Positions 53,950-62,734 of a stretch of DNA of 64,000 nucleotides are shown one piece after another; the stretch's first letter is position 1, and every line of letters begins with the position of its first letter. A program made the position numbers and the translations under genes. The notes beneath the pieces were generated by a model. It was not told the DNA's origin. It did no database searches and saw nothing but the letters and a program-made list of their open reading frames with translations. The stretch is from a bacterium. Lineage in GTDB: Bacteria > Bacillota > Clostridia > Lachnospirales > Lachnospiraceae. Location: the NCBI GenBank assembly GCA_023666335.1, contig JAMPCE010000007.1, positions 1 through 64,000 on the forward strand, written 5' to 3'.

Positions 53950-56722
53950 CCAGCTCCACCTCCCCGTCAAACTGCCCCGTCTCCTCCCCCACTCTCTGCA
54001 AGGGAAACACAAAGGTCGCGTGCTCCTCAAACGGTTCATCGCTTCCCAGACTGTCCACTTTCCGCCCCTCCGCATAGAGGGTCGTCCGTCCCGTCTTGCC
54101 TTCCAGTTTCAGGTTCACCCACTCGCCCCTTGGCAGCGTATAATCAAAAGTATACGTTTTCCCTTCGCGGGCAAAGCCCACCTTTCCCGTCTCCGGCTCC
54201 ACCGCGTAGAACGCCCATTCGCCATACGCGCAATCTCCCGCCGCGATGATCTGCGCCATCTGTCTTTCGTTTTGTGCCTGCCCTGCCGTTCCATCCTCGT
54301 CAAGCCAAACTTTTATTTGAATCTCATAGTCCGGCTCTACCGCCTCCGCCGTGTCATACAAATACGGCTTTTGCACCGAATCGTAATCTTCCGGCATCTG
54401 CATTCCCCACAATTTCGCACTCAGCACCCCCAGCGGCTCCAGAAACCGCTCATACAGATCATATTCACAGATTCCCACATCCAGCCTACCGCACATATCG
54501 TTCCAGATCATATAAGCTGCCCCCAGCATCTGCGGGGAATAGGCGGGAACGGTCTCGATCCTGTTATAGTCGTAAAATCGCTCAGGCGTCCAATTTTCAT
54601 ATAAATCTTCGATATCCAAACGATCGTAGCCGCCGCCCGGTATGATATAAAGGTGATTGTTCTGCATATTGATCAGGGAATAGCCGGACTCATACATCTC
54701 CATCGGATCAGCCCAGACCGTACTCCAGAGGTTCATCTGTAAGTCAGCCGCGGACGGCGCTGTCGTGCCGCCCATATTGCCAAGACTTCCCCAGAGGCGC
54801 GCCGTTTTGCCGTTTCTCTGCACCAGCTCGCTGATCTTTACCAGATACTGCCGGTACTGCTCGCCGTCGCCGTAATACTCATCCATGCCGATGTTGACGA
54901 TCCCGGCGTCCCGAAACGCCCCCTTTTCCCGATCCAATGCCTCCTGCCACAGGCTCTCCACAAGCGATACCGCCTCGTCATTGCCCAGATCGATCTGATC
55001 CGCCGATTCCGCGGAAGTGCGCAGGGCGTATTCGGGATACCGCCCAGTGATGGCTAGAGAGTGCGCGGGGGTATCGATCTCCGGCACCACCGTCACGCCG
55101 TACGCCTTTGCCGTGGCAATCAACTGCGCCAGTTCTTCGCGCGTGTAAACATATTCCTGCGGCGAAGACGCTTCCCTGCCCGCCTGCACGCCCAGAACAT
55201 CGGATTCCAAGCGGAACGCGCTCTCCGCTGTCATCGCCTGCTCCGCCGATGCGGTCAGTCCGCTGGTCGCCAGGATTTCATTGTCATTTAAGTGGATCGC
55301 CAGATCGTTCATCTTATAGCGGGACATCGTCTCCATTATGGCATACAGCATATCCAGGGACACCGCTTTCCTCGCCACGTCGATGCCGAAGCCCCGCACC
55401 TCGTAGAGCGGGTAATCTCGGATCTGTCCCTGCGGCACAGAAATTTCTTCCGACAGCTCTCCGGCGCAGAAAAGCTGCAAAAGCGTAACCGTACCCCAGC
55501 GGACGCCTCTTGCCGCTTCCGCCTTTATGACACACTTGTCAGTAATATCGCAGGTATACCCTTCGTCCCCCAGACCGTTCGCCTCTTTGGCATAGCCCAG
55601 ATAGATATCGCCCGCTTCCGTGTCCGCAAGCGTCCCCCGACAGACCGTCAGCTTTGCATGAAAAGATCCGTCTTTCTCTATGCTTTCGTTCATAAGCGCC
55701 GCGATCTCCCATAATGCCTGCGCCGCATCTTCTCCTGCCGCTTCCGCGTCCACTACGATCCGCGCGCTTTCCCGCAGCACAAAATCCCCCCTGCCGCCTT
55801 TCCACTCTGCGACAGCAGGAAACACCCGCTTGTCGGGGCGTTCGTTCACAGCTGTCTCCCCGCCCGCTTTCTCCGCCACGCGCCCGTCATCAGACAAAGC
55901 GGCGTCCGCCGCCGGCACTGTCACCGTAAAGGAAACCTCCCGTGTCTCCTCCCTGCCGCGCGTATCCTCGACCCGATAACCCACCGTCACTTCCTTGTCC
56001 TGAATGGTCTCATAGACCGTACCGTCCGCACCAATCACCTGCTCTAAGTCCGCGCCGATCAGCGTGACTGCAAAGCCCGCAGGGGCTTCCGGCGCAACAA
56101 GCGTTCGCTTTCCGTCCGCCGCCGTTTCAATAACAGGTGTTTTTAATTGATACGCCGCAGGCTTGTCCGCATAAACTTCAAATTCATAGAGGGAAACATT
56201 CTGATACAAGTCGGAATAGTCCGCCGCCTCCTTTGACACTTCGTAAGTAGAAAGCCGCAGAAACCGCGTCTGCACAGGCTCCGCCAGCACGATCTCCTGC
56301 ACAAGCGTCTCGGGCGCTGTGTCAAAGACCGCCAGTTCCTCGTAAGCCGTACCGTCCAGAGATCCCTCCAGCGCATAGGAGATCACGTTTGCGCGCTCCC
56401 ATTTCAATACAACAAAAGAAACTGAAATTTCTTTGGGAAATTCCAGCATGATAAAATGGGAGGCATCCTCCCTGTTATTTTCGCTCGACCAGCGTGAAGT
56501 CCTGTCTTCGTCATTGCCGTCGATCGCCCGATCCGCGGACAGCGTCTCCTGCTCCACGCTGTCACATACAGCTTTCACGCCCTTTTGCATGGCAAGGTTC
56601 GGGTTTGGATTGCTGAAAGAATCCGTCCGAAGCAGAACGCCGATCAGAGCCGCCCCTGCCAGAATGACCGCGGCTGCCGTTCCCATCAGCACATATTTCG
56701 TTTCGATTTTCTCCGCTTTCAT
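53939..56722 (-). CDS. Family 20 beta-N-acetylhexosaminidase, membrane-anchored
   Basis: A 927-residue exported glycosidase. An N-terminal membrane anchor (about residues 12-30) is followed by a discoidin/CBM32-like domain ('LSADRAIDGNDEDRTSRWSSENN' to 'TRFLRLSTYEV'), a GH20b-type alpha/beta domain (~300-400), and the GH20 barrel ('YEVRGFGIDVARKAVSLDMLYAIMETMSRYKMNDLAIHLNDNE', 'VTVVPEIDTPAHS', and the D-E pair in 'IVNIGMDEYYGDG'). The C-terminal ~170 residues look LamG-like. It should release terminal GlcNAc/GalNAc from host glycans or peptidoglycan. The ATG overlaps the previous stop by 4 bp. Confidence 0.92.
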   Translation of the reverse strand: MKAEKIETKYVLMGTAAAVILAGAALIGVLLRTDSFSNPNPNLAMQKGVKAVCDSVEQETLSADRAIDGNDEDRTSRWSSENNREDASHFIMLEFPKEISVSFVVLKWERANVISYALEGSLDGTAYEELAVFDTAPETLVQEIVLAEPVQTRFLRLSTYEVSKEAADYSDLYQNVSLYEFEVYADKPAAYQLKTPVIETAADGKRTLVAPEAPAGFAVTLIGADLEQVIGADGTVYETIQDKEVTVGYRVEDTRGREETREVSFTVTVPAADAALSDDGRVAEKAGGETAVNERPDKRVFPAVAEWKGGRGDFVLRESARIVVDAEAAGEDAAQALWEIAALMNESIEKDGSFHAKLTVCRGTLADTEAGDIYLGYAKEANGLGDEGYTCDITDKCVIKAEAARGVRWGTVTLLQLFCAGELSEEISVPQGQIRDYPLYEVRGFGIDVARKAVSLDMLYAIMETMSRYKMNDLAIHLNDNEILATSGLTASAEQAMTAESAFRLESDVLGVQAGREASSPQEYVYTREELAQLIATAKAYGVTVVPEIDTPAHSLAITGRYPEYALRTSAESADQIDLGNDEAVSLVESLWQEALDREKGAFRDAGIVNIGMDEYYGDGEQYRQYLVKISELVQRNGKTARLWGSLGNMGGTTAPSAADLQMNLWSTVWADPMEMYESGYSLINMQNNHLYIIPGGGYDRLDIEDLYENWTPERFYDYNRIETVPAYSPQMLGAAYMIWNDMCGRLDVGICEYDLYERFLEPLGVLSAKLWGMQMPEDYDSVQKPYLYDTAEAVEPDYEIQIKVWLDEDGTAGQAQNERQMAQIIAAGDCAYGEWAFYAVEPETGKVGFAREGKTYTFDYTLPRGEWVNLKLEGKTGRTTLYAEGRKVDSLGSDEPFEEHATFVFPLQRVGEETGQFDGEVELAIP
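55528..55541. repeat. TGACA-N4-TGTCA palindrome, copy 9
   Basis: Central bases CACT, in the hexosaminidase gene, encoding D-K-C-V. Confidence 0.7.
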
Positions 56723-57219
56723 CCTACTAACGCCGCCAGAAGTCCGTAGGATAAAAAGGACATAATGACCGTCGCGATCGCGATCCCCAAAAGTTCCGCC
56801 AGGATTGCTTTCTTAAAGTCCACATCCAGAAGCGCCGCGATCAGAGAACCCGTCCACGCACCCGTGCCCGGAAGCGGAATCCCCACGAACAATACCAGCC
56901 CCCAGAATTCATAACGCTTGATATTGTCACTCTTGCTCATGGCGCGGTTTTCCAGTTTTTCAATGATTCCGCGGAAGAGTTTGATCTTTTTCAGCCACTT
57001 AAAAATCTGCTTGATGAAAAGCAGGATAAAGGGAATGGGAATGATGTTGCCGATGATGCAAAGCGGTATCGCTTTCACGATCGGCACCTGGATCAACTGG
57101 GAAACGATCAGTCCGCCCCTAAGCTCCAGGATCGGTATCATGGAAATGATAAAGACCACGATCTCCTTGCTCACATATTTTCCCAACGTATTGGCAAATG
57201 CTACCGCTAAACTTTCCAT
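56719..57219 (-). CDS. Small multidrug export family membrane protein
   Basis: A 166-residue membrane protein of the Sm_multidrug_ex family. Family segments are 'SKEIVVFIISMIPILELRGGLIVSQL', 'PLCIIGNIIPIPFILLFIKQIFKWLKK' and 'YEFWGLVLFVGIPLPGTGAWTGSLIAALLDVDFKKAILAELLGIAIATVIMS', the last with the conserved P-x-P-G-T-G. Substrate unproven. The start follows a 77-bp gap after hisC. Confidence 0.9.
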   Translation of the reverse strand: MESLAVAFANTLGKYVSKEIVVFIISMIPILELRGGLIVSQLIQVPIVKAIPLCIIGNIIPIPFILLFIKQIFKWLKKIKLFRGIIEKLENRAMSKSDNIKRYEFWGLVLFVGIPLPGTGAWTGSLIAALLDVDFKKAILAELLGIAIATVIMSFLSYGLLAALVG

Positions 57220-57296
57220 ATCAAATAGATTCCTTTCCGCTTCTATTCATTATATGCGCCGTCCCGCCGAACCATGCGCCCTGACTGCAAATATGC

Positions 57297-58352
57297 CTAT
57301 CCACAGATCCTCCCGAGTGCGCGGTACAGCGCCTCCATCTGTTCGTCTGTGCCGATGGTGATCCGCAGGTAATTGTCGATGCGCGCCTTATTCCACCACC
57401 TGACATATATGTCATTTTCTTTCAACTGCTCGAAGATCTCATGGGCAGACACCGTTTTGTGCGAAGCAAAGATAAAGTTCGTACAGGACTTCGGAAAGAC
57501 AAATCCCAGCCGCGCAAGCTCCTGTTCCGCTCTCGCTCTGGTATCCATGATCTTTTTCCGGCAGATTTCAAAATAAGCCTCGTCCCGCACGGCTTCCACG
57601 CCAAGTTCCAGCGCCGCCGTATTCATCGTGTAGGAATTGACGGAATACTTCACATCATTGAGATAGCGGATGAGCGTCGGCTGCCCCATTGCAAATCCAA
57701 TCCGCATCCCCGCCATCGCCCGGGACTTGGAAAAGGTCTGCACCACCAGCAGGTTGTCGTACTTTTCGATCAAAGGCAGGGCGCTCGTCCCGCCAAAATC
57801 AATATAAGCCTCGTCCACGATCACCACCACGCCGCGGTTCGCCGCCACGATCTCCTCCACTTTTTCGAGGGGCATCAGCACACCCGTCGGCGCATTGGGA
57901 TTGGGGAAGACCACGCCGCCGTTCGGCTGCCTGTAATCTTCCGGTCTGATCTGAAAATCCGCGTCGAGCGGCTTCGTCTCATAGGGTATTTTGTAGACAT
58001 CCGCCCACACATCATAGAAAGAATAGGTGATATCCGGAAACAGGATCGGCTCTCCGCTGTTAAAAAAGGTCATAAACGCCAATGAGAGCACGTCGTCGGA
58101 TCCGACCCCGATGAAAAGCTGATCCGTACCGATATGATAGTGCGCCGCCAGCGCCTCCGCCAGCTTCGTCTTTTCCGGAAAAGCCGGATACAACCGCAGT
58201 TTCTCGATTTCCATCGCTGCTGCCGCCCTCGCCACGCCCGGCGCCGGAGGATAGGGGCATTCATTGGTATTCAATTTAATAACACCTACTTTTTGCGGCT
58301 GTTCCCCCGGCGTATATGGCACGACCCGCCGCACATTCTCTTCCCACTTCAT
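57297..58352 (-). CDS. hisC: Histidinol-phosphate aminotransferase
   Basis: A 351-residue PLP aminotransferase of histidine synthesis. Seen: 'IKLNTNECPYPPAPGVARA', 'DQLFIGVGSDDVLSLAFMTFFNSGEPILFPDITYSFYDVWA', 'VFPNPNAPTGVLMPLEKVEEIV', 'VIVDEAYIDFGG', and the PLP lysine in 'VVQTFSKSRAMAGMRIGFAMG'. ATG 58352 has AAGGGGAG upstream and overlaps the previous gene by 4 bp, so the longer frame is rejected. No other his genes are present, so a broader aromatic aminotransferase role is possible. Confidence 0.95.
   Translation of the reverse strand: MKWEENVRRVVPYTPGEQPQKVGVIKLNTNECPYPPAPGVARAAAAMEIEKLRLYPAFPEKTKLAEALAAHYHIGTDQLFIGVGSDDVLSLAFMTFFNSGEPILFPDITYSFYDVWADVYKIPYETKPLDADFQIRPEDYRQPNGGVVFPNPNAPTGVLMPLEKVEEIVAANRGVVVIVDEAYIDFGGTSALPLIEKYDNLLVVQTFSKSRAMAGMRIGFAMGQPTLIRYLNDVKYSVNSYTMNTAALELGVEAVRDEAYFEICRKKIMDTRARAEQELARLGFVFPKSCTNFIFASHKTVSAHEIFEQLKENDIYVRWWNKARIDNYLRITIGTDEQMEALYRALGRICG
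57401..57414. repeat. TGACA-N4-TGTCA palindrome, copy 10
   Basis: Central bases TATA (the whole 14-mer is a perfect palindrome), in hisC, encoding D-I-Y-V. Confidence 0.7.
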
Positions 58353-59380
58353 GCTTTTTTCTCCCCTTCTATAGACCATTCGGCAGCCAGCCGCGTATAC
58401 TCCGCCGCCTGCTCCGCGTTCCCCAGCTCCTGATAGCATTTTGCAAGCCCCCGAAGCGGCAGATCGCCCCCGCTGTGGATATCCAGGATGCTCTCCGTCT
58501 CGTAAGCCGCGTTGTACAGCCATATGATGGCTTCGTCGTAGTCTTTCCGCTCCATATAAAAGGCGCCCAGCTCGCAGCAGACCTCCGCGCAGCCACCGGA
58601 TGCCACCGCTTTCATCGCATACTTGAAAAAGTCAGCCACATCTCCGGCAAGTCTCGCCGCCCGCGCCGCCACGCAGGCTGCCTCCATCAACTCGTCCGCC
58701 CCCCGCCTGCCGTCCTTGCAGGATTCCTGAAAAAACGCCCGCGCGCCGGAAAAATCTTTCGGTTCTCCCGAGATAAAAAGTTCTTTCGCGTAAATGTTGT
58801 GCAGTCTCTTGTCCAGAGGCTCCCCTGCCTCCGTAAGCCGTACAAACGCCGCCAGATCCCTGTCCTTGTGATTCTCCTCCGGCAGATGCTGAATACAGAT
58901 CTCGCTGTCATAAATAACAGGCGTTATCCCCACCTGCTCATGAATGGCTCCCTGCCACTGAAACGTCCGGTTCCTCTTATAAAGTTTGGGACGCAGTTCC
59001 TTGTCATAATTGTAGATCGTCCCATTCGCAAGCTGGTTTACATAATACATCTGCACAATCTCGATCTCCGGAAGCAGCACTTCCTTCATCCGCAGAAAAG
59101 CGGCGCGGTTCTCCTCGTCCAGCATCTCGTCTGCATCCGCCGAGTATATGTAATCCATCTGCGCCTTGGAAAAGGCAAAATTCCGCGCATCGGAGAAACT
59201 GCCCGTCCACGCAAAATCATAGACCCGATCCGTGTATTTTGCGGCGATCCGCTTTGTCTCATCCGTCGAACCGGTATCCACGATAATGATCTCGTCCACG
59301 ATCCCTGCCAGACTGTTCAGGCATCGGTCTAAGATCCGCTCTTCATTTTTCACGATCATGCACGCGCTGATTGTGACCAT
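58349..59380 (-). CDS. Family 2 glycosyltransferase with TPR-like C-terminus
   Basis: A 343-residue GT2 of the type 'TISACMIVKNEERILDRCLNSLAGIVDEIIIVDTGSTDETKRIA', with metal site 'DYIYSADADEML'. The C-terminal half has helical repeats resembling TPRs ('CELGAFYMERKDYDEAIIWLYNAAYE', 'GLAKCYQELGNAEQAAEYTRLAAEW'). Related enzymes glycosylate peptides (SunS-like) or surface polymers; the acceptor here is unknown. The stop overlaps the hisC start. Confidence 0.9.
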   Translation of the reverse strand: MVTISACMIVKNEERILDRCLNSLAGIVDEIIIVDTGSTDETKRIAAKYTDRVYDFAWTGSFSDARNFAFSKAQMDYIYSADADEMLDEENRAAFLRMKEVLLPEIEIVQMYYVNQLANGTIYNYDKELRPKLYKRNRTFQWQGAIHEQVGITPVIYDSEICIQHLPEENHKDRDLAAFVRLTEAGEPLDKRLHNIYAKELFISGEPKDFSGARAFFQESCKDGRRGADELMEAACVAARAARLAGDVADFFKYAMKAVASGGCAEVCCELGAFYMERKDYDEAIIWLYNAAYETESILDIHSGGDLPLRGLAKCYQELGNAEQAAEYTRLAAEWSIEGEKKA

Positions 59381-59417
59381 GTGCTCTTTCTCCCATTTCG
59401 CGGCAGTCTTTATTCCG

Positions 59418-59819
59418 CTAATTCAAATACCGCGTCCGCCACCCCGGAACGTGCGCATACAAGACATCCGCCCGCATCCGCTCCTCAATCGGCAGCCACA
59501 CCTGTGCCGCTCCCGCCCGCAGCAGGAGATTTTCATAGCGGCAGCGTTTCGCAAACGGCGCGGACACCAGCAGAAGATAGCGTGTGGTGCGGGAAGCCTC
59601 CCCCATCCGGCTGCGCATCGTGACGACATAGGCATCCCGCCCTCTCCGCAGCCGTTCACGACCCAAAAAGCGGTATCTTTTGCCGTCCCAGTTGTAGATC
59701 CGCACCGTGCGGTACAACAGATCGTGCCGCACCGCTGCCAGAATACCTGCCAGAAAAACCAGCCCGAAAACGGCTGCTATCCAGCCCTCCTCAATAAATA
59801 ACAGTAGTTCTTTTATCAT
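59418..59819 (-). CDS. Single-helix membrane hypothetical protein
   Basis: A 133-residue protein with one N-terminal membrane helix (about residues 10-28, 'GWIAAVFGLVFLAGILAAV') and a basic, strand-rich soluble part ('RTVRIYNWDGKRYRFLGRERLRRGRDAYVVTM', 'YLLLVSAPFAKRCRYENLLLRAGAAQVWLPIEERM'). I do not recognise a family. AAAGGAGG five bases before ATG 59819 fixes the start. Confidence 0.65.
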   Translation of the reverse strand: MIKELLLFIEEGWIAAVFGLVFLAGILAAVRHDLLYRTVRIYNWDGKRYRFLGRERLRRGRDAYVVTMRSRMGEASRTTRYLLLVSAPFAKRCRYENLLLRAGAAQVWLPIEERMRADVLYAHVPGWRTRYLN

Positions 59820-59900
59820 TGTGCCTCCTTTTGTAAAAGGCACATTCTCTCCATACAAATACTAGCGTAACACACTCACCCTGCGAATGCAAACGGAAAC

Positions 59901-61076
59901 TCAACGTCCGAACAATCTGCCCTGCCCCGGCGCAGGCAAATGTCTCCTCACCGCAGGCAGTAAAGCATCCAGCCCTCTCTGCAACAGCAGCGGCAGCACG
60001 ACCCCAGCCGCCAGATAGACCATCTGAAAGGCTTCCGAGCCTTTTACCAGATAATAATAATCGATATCCGCACGGAAACGCACCGCATCAAAGTCCGCCA
60101 GATAACCCGTATGGGCGGCGATCCCCGCCAGCGCCATCTTGACCAGCATAAAAGCCATGATATGGTGCATCATCACCGCATAGGTATTCCGCCCCAGATA
60201 CAGAATCGTCGCCTCGCCAGCTTTTCCCCCGCACAACGGCGCAAGCACTCTCGCCACGCGCAGCCAGAATGCCGTACCTGACACTGCTGTCACATATGGA
60301 ATCAGCGGTCCGTTGGCAAAGCCCGTACACCACACGCTGCTGTAAGCCAATCCGTTGCAGCACAAATGCAGGAATACCTGCACCGTAAGCACGATGGCAA
60401 AGTACGGCAGATTCCCGAGGGTATCTTTTGCTTCCAGTTTTTTCCGGTAAAACTGCCCCATCTGAAAACAGGGATAGAGAAAGAGGATCCGCCCCGGCAT
60501 CTTGTAAAGTCCCCATACATGACCGCCGATGGCAAGCTGCACCACACAGACCCCCGCCGCCAGACAGCAGGCAAGAATCAGCCTTTCATCATAGAGGCGG
60601 AGTTTTCGTAAAATCAGCCGCATACACAGATTCATCATTTCTATGACAAAGAGCACAGGCACAAACCATGCCGCAAAATTATAGATATACTGATAACCGT
60701 GCAGAAAGGGCGATACAAACAAGGTTTTTGGAGAAATCGACTCTCCGAAATAAAAGCCGCAAAAGGTTCTGAGCGCCCAGGCGATCACCCCATAGACCAG
60801 ATTCCAGACAAAGTAAGGCAAAAGCAGCCGTTTCACTTTCTTTTTGCAGTAAAGAAAGGGGCTTTCCTCCTCTTCCTCCCGATAAAAATAACCGGAAATA
60901 ACCAGAAAGAGCGGCACATGAAAGGAATAGTAGGGAAACAAACCTCCTACCGTGAAAATCTCGTATCCTGCATGTCCAGCCACGATCATCAGGATCGCAA
61001 AGGCGGAGAGCACGCCGAATGTGACGTTATAAGACGCATTCGGCTGCCGATCCGCCTGTGTTAATTGCCCATACAA
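59901..61076 (-). CDS. Acyltransferase family 3 membrane protein
   Basis: A 391-residue polytopic protein of the acyltransferase-3 type that O-acetylates surface glycans. The family N-terminus is visible: 'FAILMIVAGHAGYEIF' (catalytic-type His), 'FHVPLFLVISGYFYREEE' and 'KKKVKRLLLPYFVWNLVYG'. It starts with TTG at 61076 (GGAGG 10 bases upstream), 3 bp after the NhaC stop; no nearer ATG precedes the conserved region. It carries one TGACA palindrome. Confidence 0.85.
   Translation of the reverse strand: MYGQLTQADRQPNASYNVTFGVLSAFAILMIVAGHAGYEIFTVGGLFPYYSFHVPLFLVISGYFYREEEEESPFLYCKKKVKRLLLPYFVWNLVYGVIAWALRTFCGFYFGESISPKTLFVSPFLHGYQYIYNFAAWFVPVLFVIEMMNLCMRLILRKLRLYDERLILACCLAAGVCVVQLAIGGHVWGLYKMPGRILFLYPCFQMGQFYRKKLEAKDTLGNLPYFAIVLTVQVFLHLCCNGLAYSSVWCTGFANGPLIPYVTAVSGTAFWLRVARVLAPLCGGKAGEATILYLGRNTYAVMMHHIMAFMLVKMALAGIAAHTGYLADFDAVRFRADIDYYYLVKGSEAFQMVYLAAGVVLPLLLQRGLDALLPAVRRHLPAPGQGRLFGR
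60279..60292. repeat. TGACA-N4-TGTCA palindrome, copy 11
   Basis: Central bases CTGC, in the acyltransferase gene. Different reading phase, encoding part of V-T-A-V-S. Confidence 0.7.
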
Positions 61077-61079
61077 TTC

Positions 61080-62705
61080 TTACGCTTCCTCCACTTTTCC
61101 GGCAAAATTCCTGATCGCAAACAATACCACAACCATCAACACGATACCCACCGGCAGAGAGATCCACGCGCTCTGCACAAAGCCCGCCACGATATAGGTG
61201 ACAAAGGATACCGCCGCAGCCATGACCGCATAGGGAAGCTGGGTCGATACATGGCTCACATGCTCACACTGCGCGCCTGCCGACGCCATAATGGTCGTGT
61301 CGGAGATCGGGGAACAGTGGTCGCCGCAGACCGCGCCCGCCATGCAGGCCGAGATGGAAATGATCATCAGCTGCGGATTGCTGTTCTGGAATACCGCCAC
61401 CACGATGGGAATCAGGATACCGAAAGTTCCCCAGGAAGTACCGGTGGCAAACGCCAGAAAACATCCCACGAGGAAAATGATCGCCGGCAGGAAATTGATG
61501 AGCGCGCCCGCGCCGGACTCTACCAGACCTGCCACATACACATCCGCGCCCAGGCTGTCCGTCATGGCTTTCAGCGTCCAGGCACACGTCAGGATCAGGA
61601 TCGCGGGCACCATCGCCCGAAACCCTTCCGGAATGCAGTCCATGCAGTCCTTAAAGGAGAGCACCCGGCGGATCTGATAGAGCACGATCGTGATGACCAT
61701 CCCGAAAAAGCTGCCAAGCGTCAACCCCAAGGACGCATCAGAGTTCGAGAACGCCGTCACGAAGCTCTCTCCGTCAAAGAAACCGCCCGTATAGATCATG
61801 CCGATCACGCAGCAGACGATCAGTGAAATAATGGGGATCAGCAGATCGATCACACCGCCCTTTGTACTGATCTTCTCCTCCACGGAATTTTCATAAGGGC
61901 GGCCCGCCGTCGTGTAGAGATCCCCTTTGGAAACCGCATTCCGCTCATGCTCCCCCATCTTGCCGAACTCTGTCCGCATCAGCACCATGCCCACCATCAT
62001 AACGATCGTCAGGATCGCATAAAAGTTATAGGGGATCGCCCGGATAAAGATGGAGAAACCGTCCTCGCCCTCCACGAAGCCCGTCACAGCCGCCGCCCAG
62101 GAAGAGATCGGCGCGATGATGCAGACCGGCGCCGCCGTGGCGTCAATCAGATAGGCGAGTTTTGCCCGGGAGACCTTGAATTTATCCGTCACGGGCCGCA
62201 TGACGCTGCCAACCGTCAGACAGTTGAAATAATCGTCGATAAAGATCAATACGCCCAGGAAAATGGTCGCAAGCTGCGCGCCGACGCGATTCTTGATATG
62301 CGCGGCGGCAAACTGCCCGAAAGCCGCCGAACCGCCCGCCTTGTTCATCAGGCTGACCATCGCTCCCAGGATCACCAGAAAGACCAGAATCCCCACATTG
62401 TAGCTGTCGGATAGAACGCCGATGAAACCGTCCACGAAAATGTGCGTGACCGTCAGCTCAAAGCGGAAACCCGAGTACAGAAGACCGCCCATCAAAATAC
62501 CGACAAACAGGGAACTGTAGACCTCTTTCGTGACAAGCGCCAGCGCGATCGCCACGATCGGCGGCACCAGCGCCCAGAATGTGGCGTGCAGGGTCGGCAC
62601 ATACTCGATTTCCTCCTCCGCCGCAAAGACCGTCATGGAAAACGCCATTGCCAAAAGAAGCGCTGTCGGCAGGAACATCGCCCACCTCTTTTTCATTTGT
62701 CTCAT
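61080..62705 (-). CDS. NhaC-type Na+/H+ antiporter
   Basis: A 541-residue antiporter of the NhaC family, with about twelve membrane helices. Family segments are 'TFWALVPPIVAIALALVTKEVYSSLFVGILMGGLLYSG', 'FLVILGAMVSLMNKAGGSAAFG', 'TIFLGVLIFIDDYFNCLTVGSVMRPVTDKFKVSRAKLAYLIDATAAPVCIIAPISSWAA', 'FATGTSWGTFGILIPIV' and 'AVCGDHCSPISDTTIMASAGAQCEHVSHVSTQLPYA'. The first 30 residues resemble a cleavable signal peptide ('RWAMFLPTALLLAMAFSMTVFAAEEE'), unusual for a bacterial transporter. GAGGAG precedes ATG 62705. Confidence 0.93.
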   Translation of the reverse strand: MRQMKKRWAMFLPTALLLAMAFSMTVFAAEEEIEYVPTLHATFWALVPPIVAIALALVTKEVYSSLFVGILMGGLLYSGFRFELTVTHIFVDGFIGVLSDSYNVGILVFLVILGAMVSLMNKAGGSAAFGQFAAAHIKNRVGAQLATIFLGVLIFIDDYFNCLTVGSVMRPVTDKFKVSRAKLAYLIDATAAPVCIIAPISSWAAAVTGFVEGEDGFSIFIRAIPYNFYAILTIVMMVGMVLMRTEFGKMGEHERNAVSKGDLYTTAGRPYENSVEEKISTKGGVIDLLIPIISLIVCCVIGMIYTGGFFDGESFVTAFSNSDASLGLTLGSFFGMVITIVLYQIRRVLSFKDCMDCIPEGFRAMVPAILILTCAWTLKAMTDSLGADVYVAGLVESGAGALINFLPAIIFLVGCFLAFATGTSWGTFGILIPIVVAVFQNSNPQLMIISISACMAGAVCGDHCSPISDTTIMASAGAQCEHVSHVSTQLPYAVMAAAVSFVTYIVAGFVQSAWISLPVGIVLMVVVLFAIRNFAGKVEEA

Positions 62706-62734
62706 TGTTGTGATCTCCTCTCGTTTTGCCCTAT

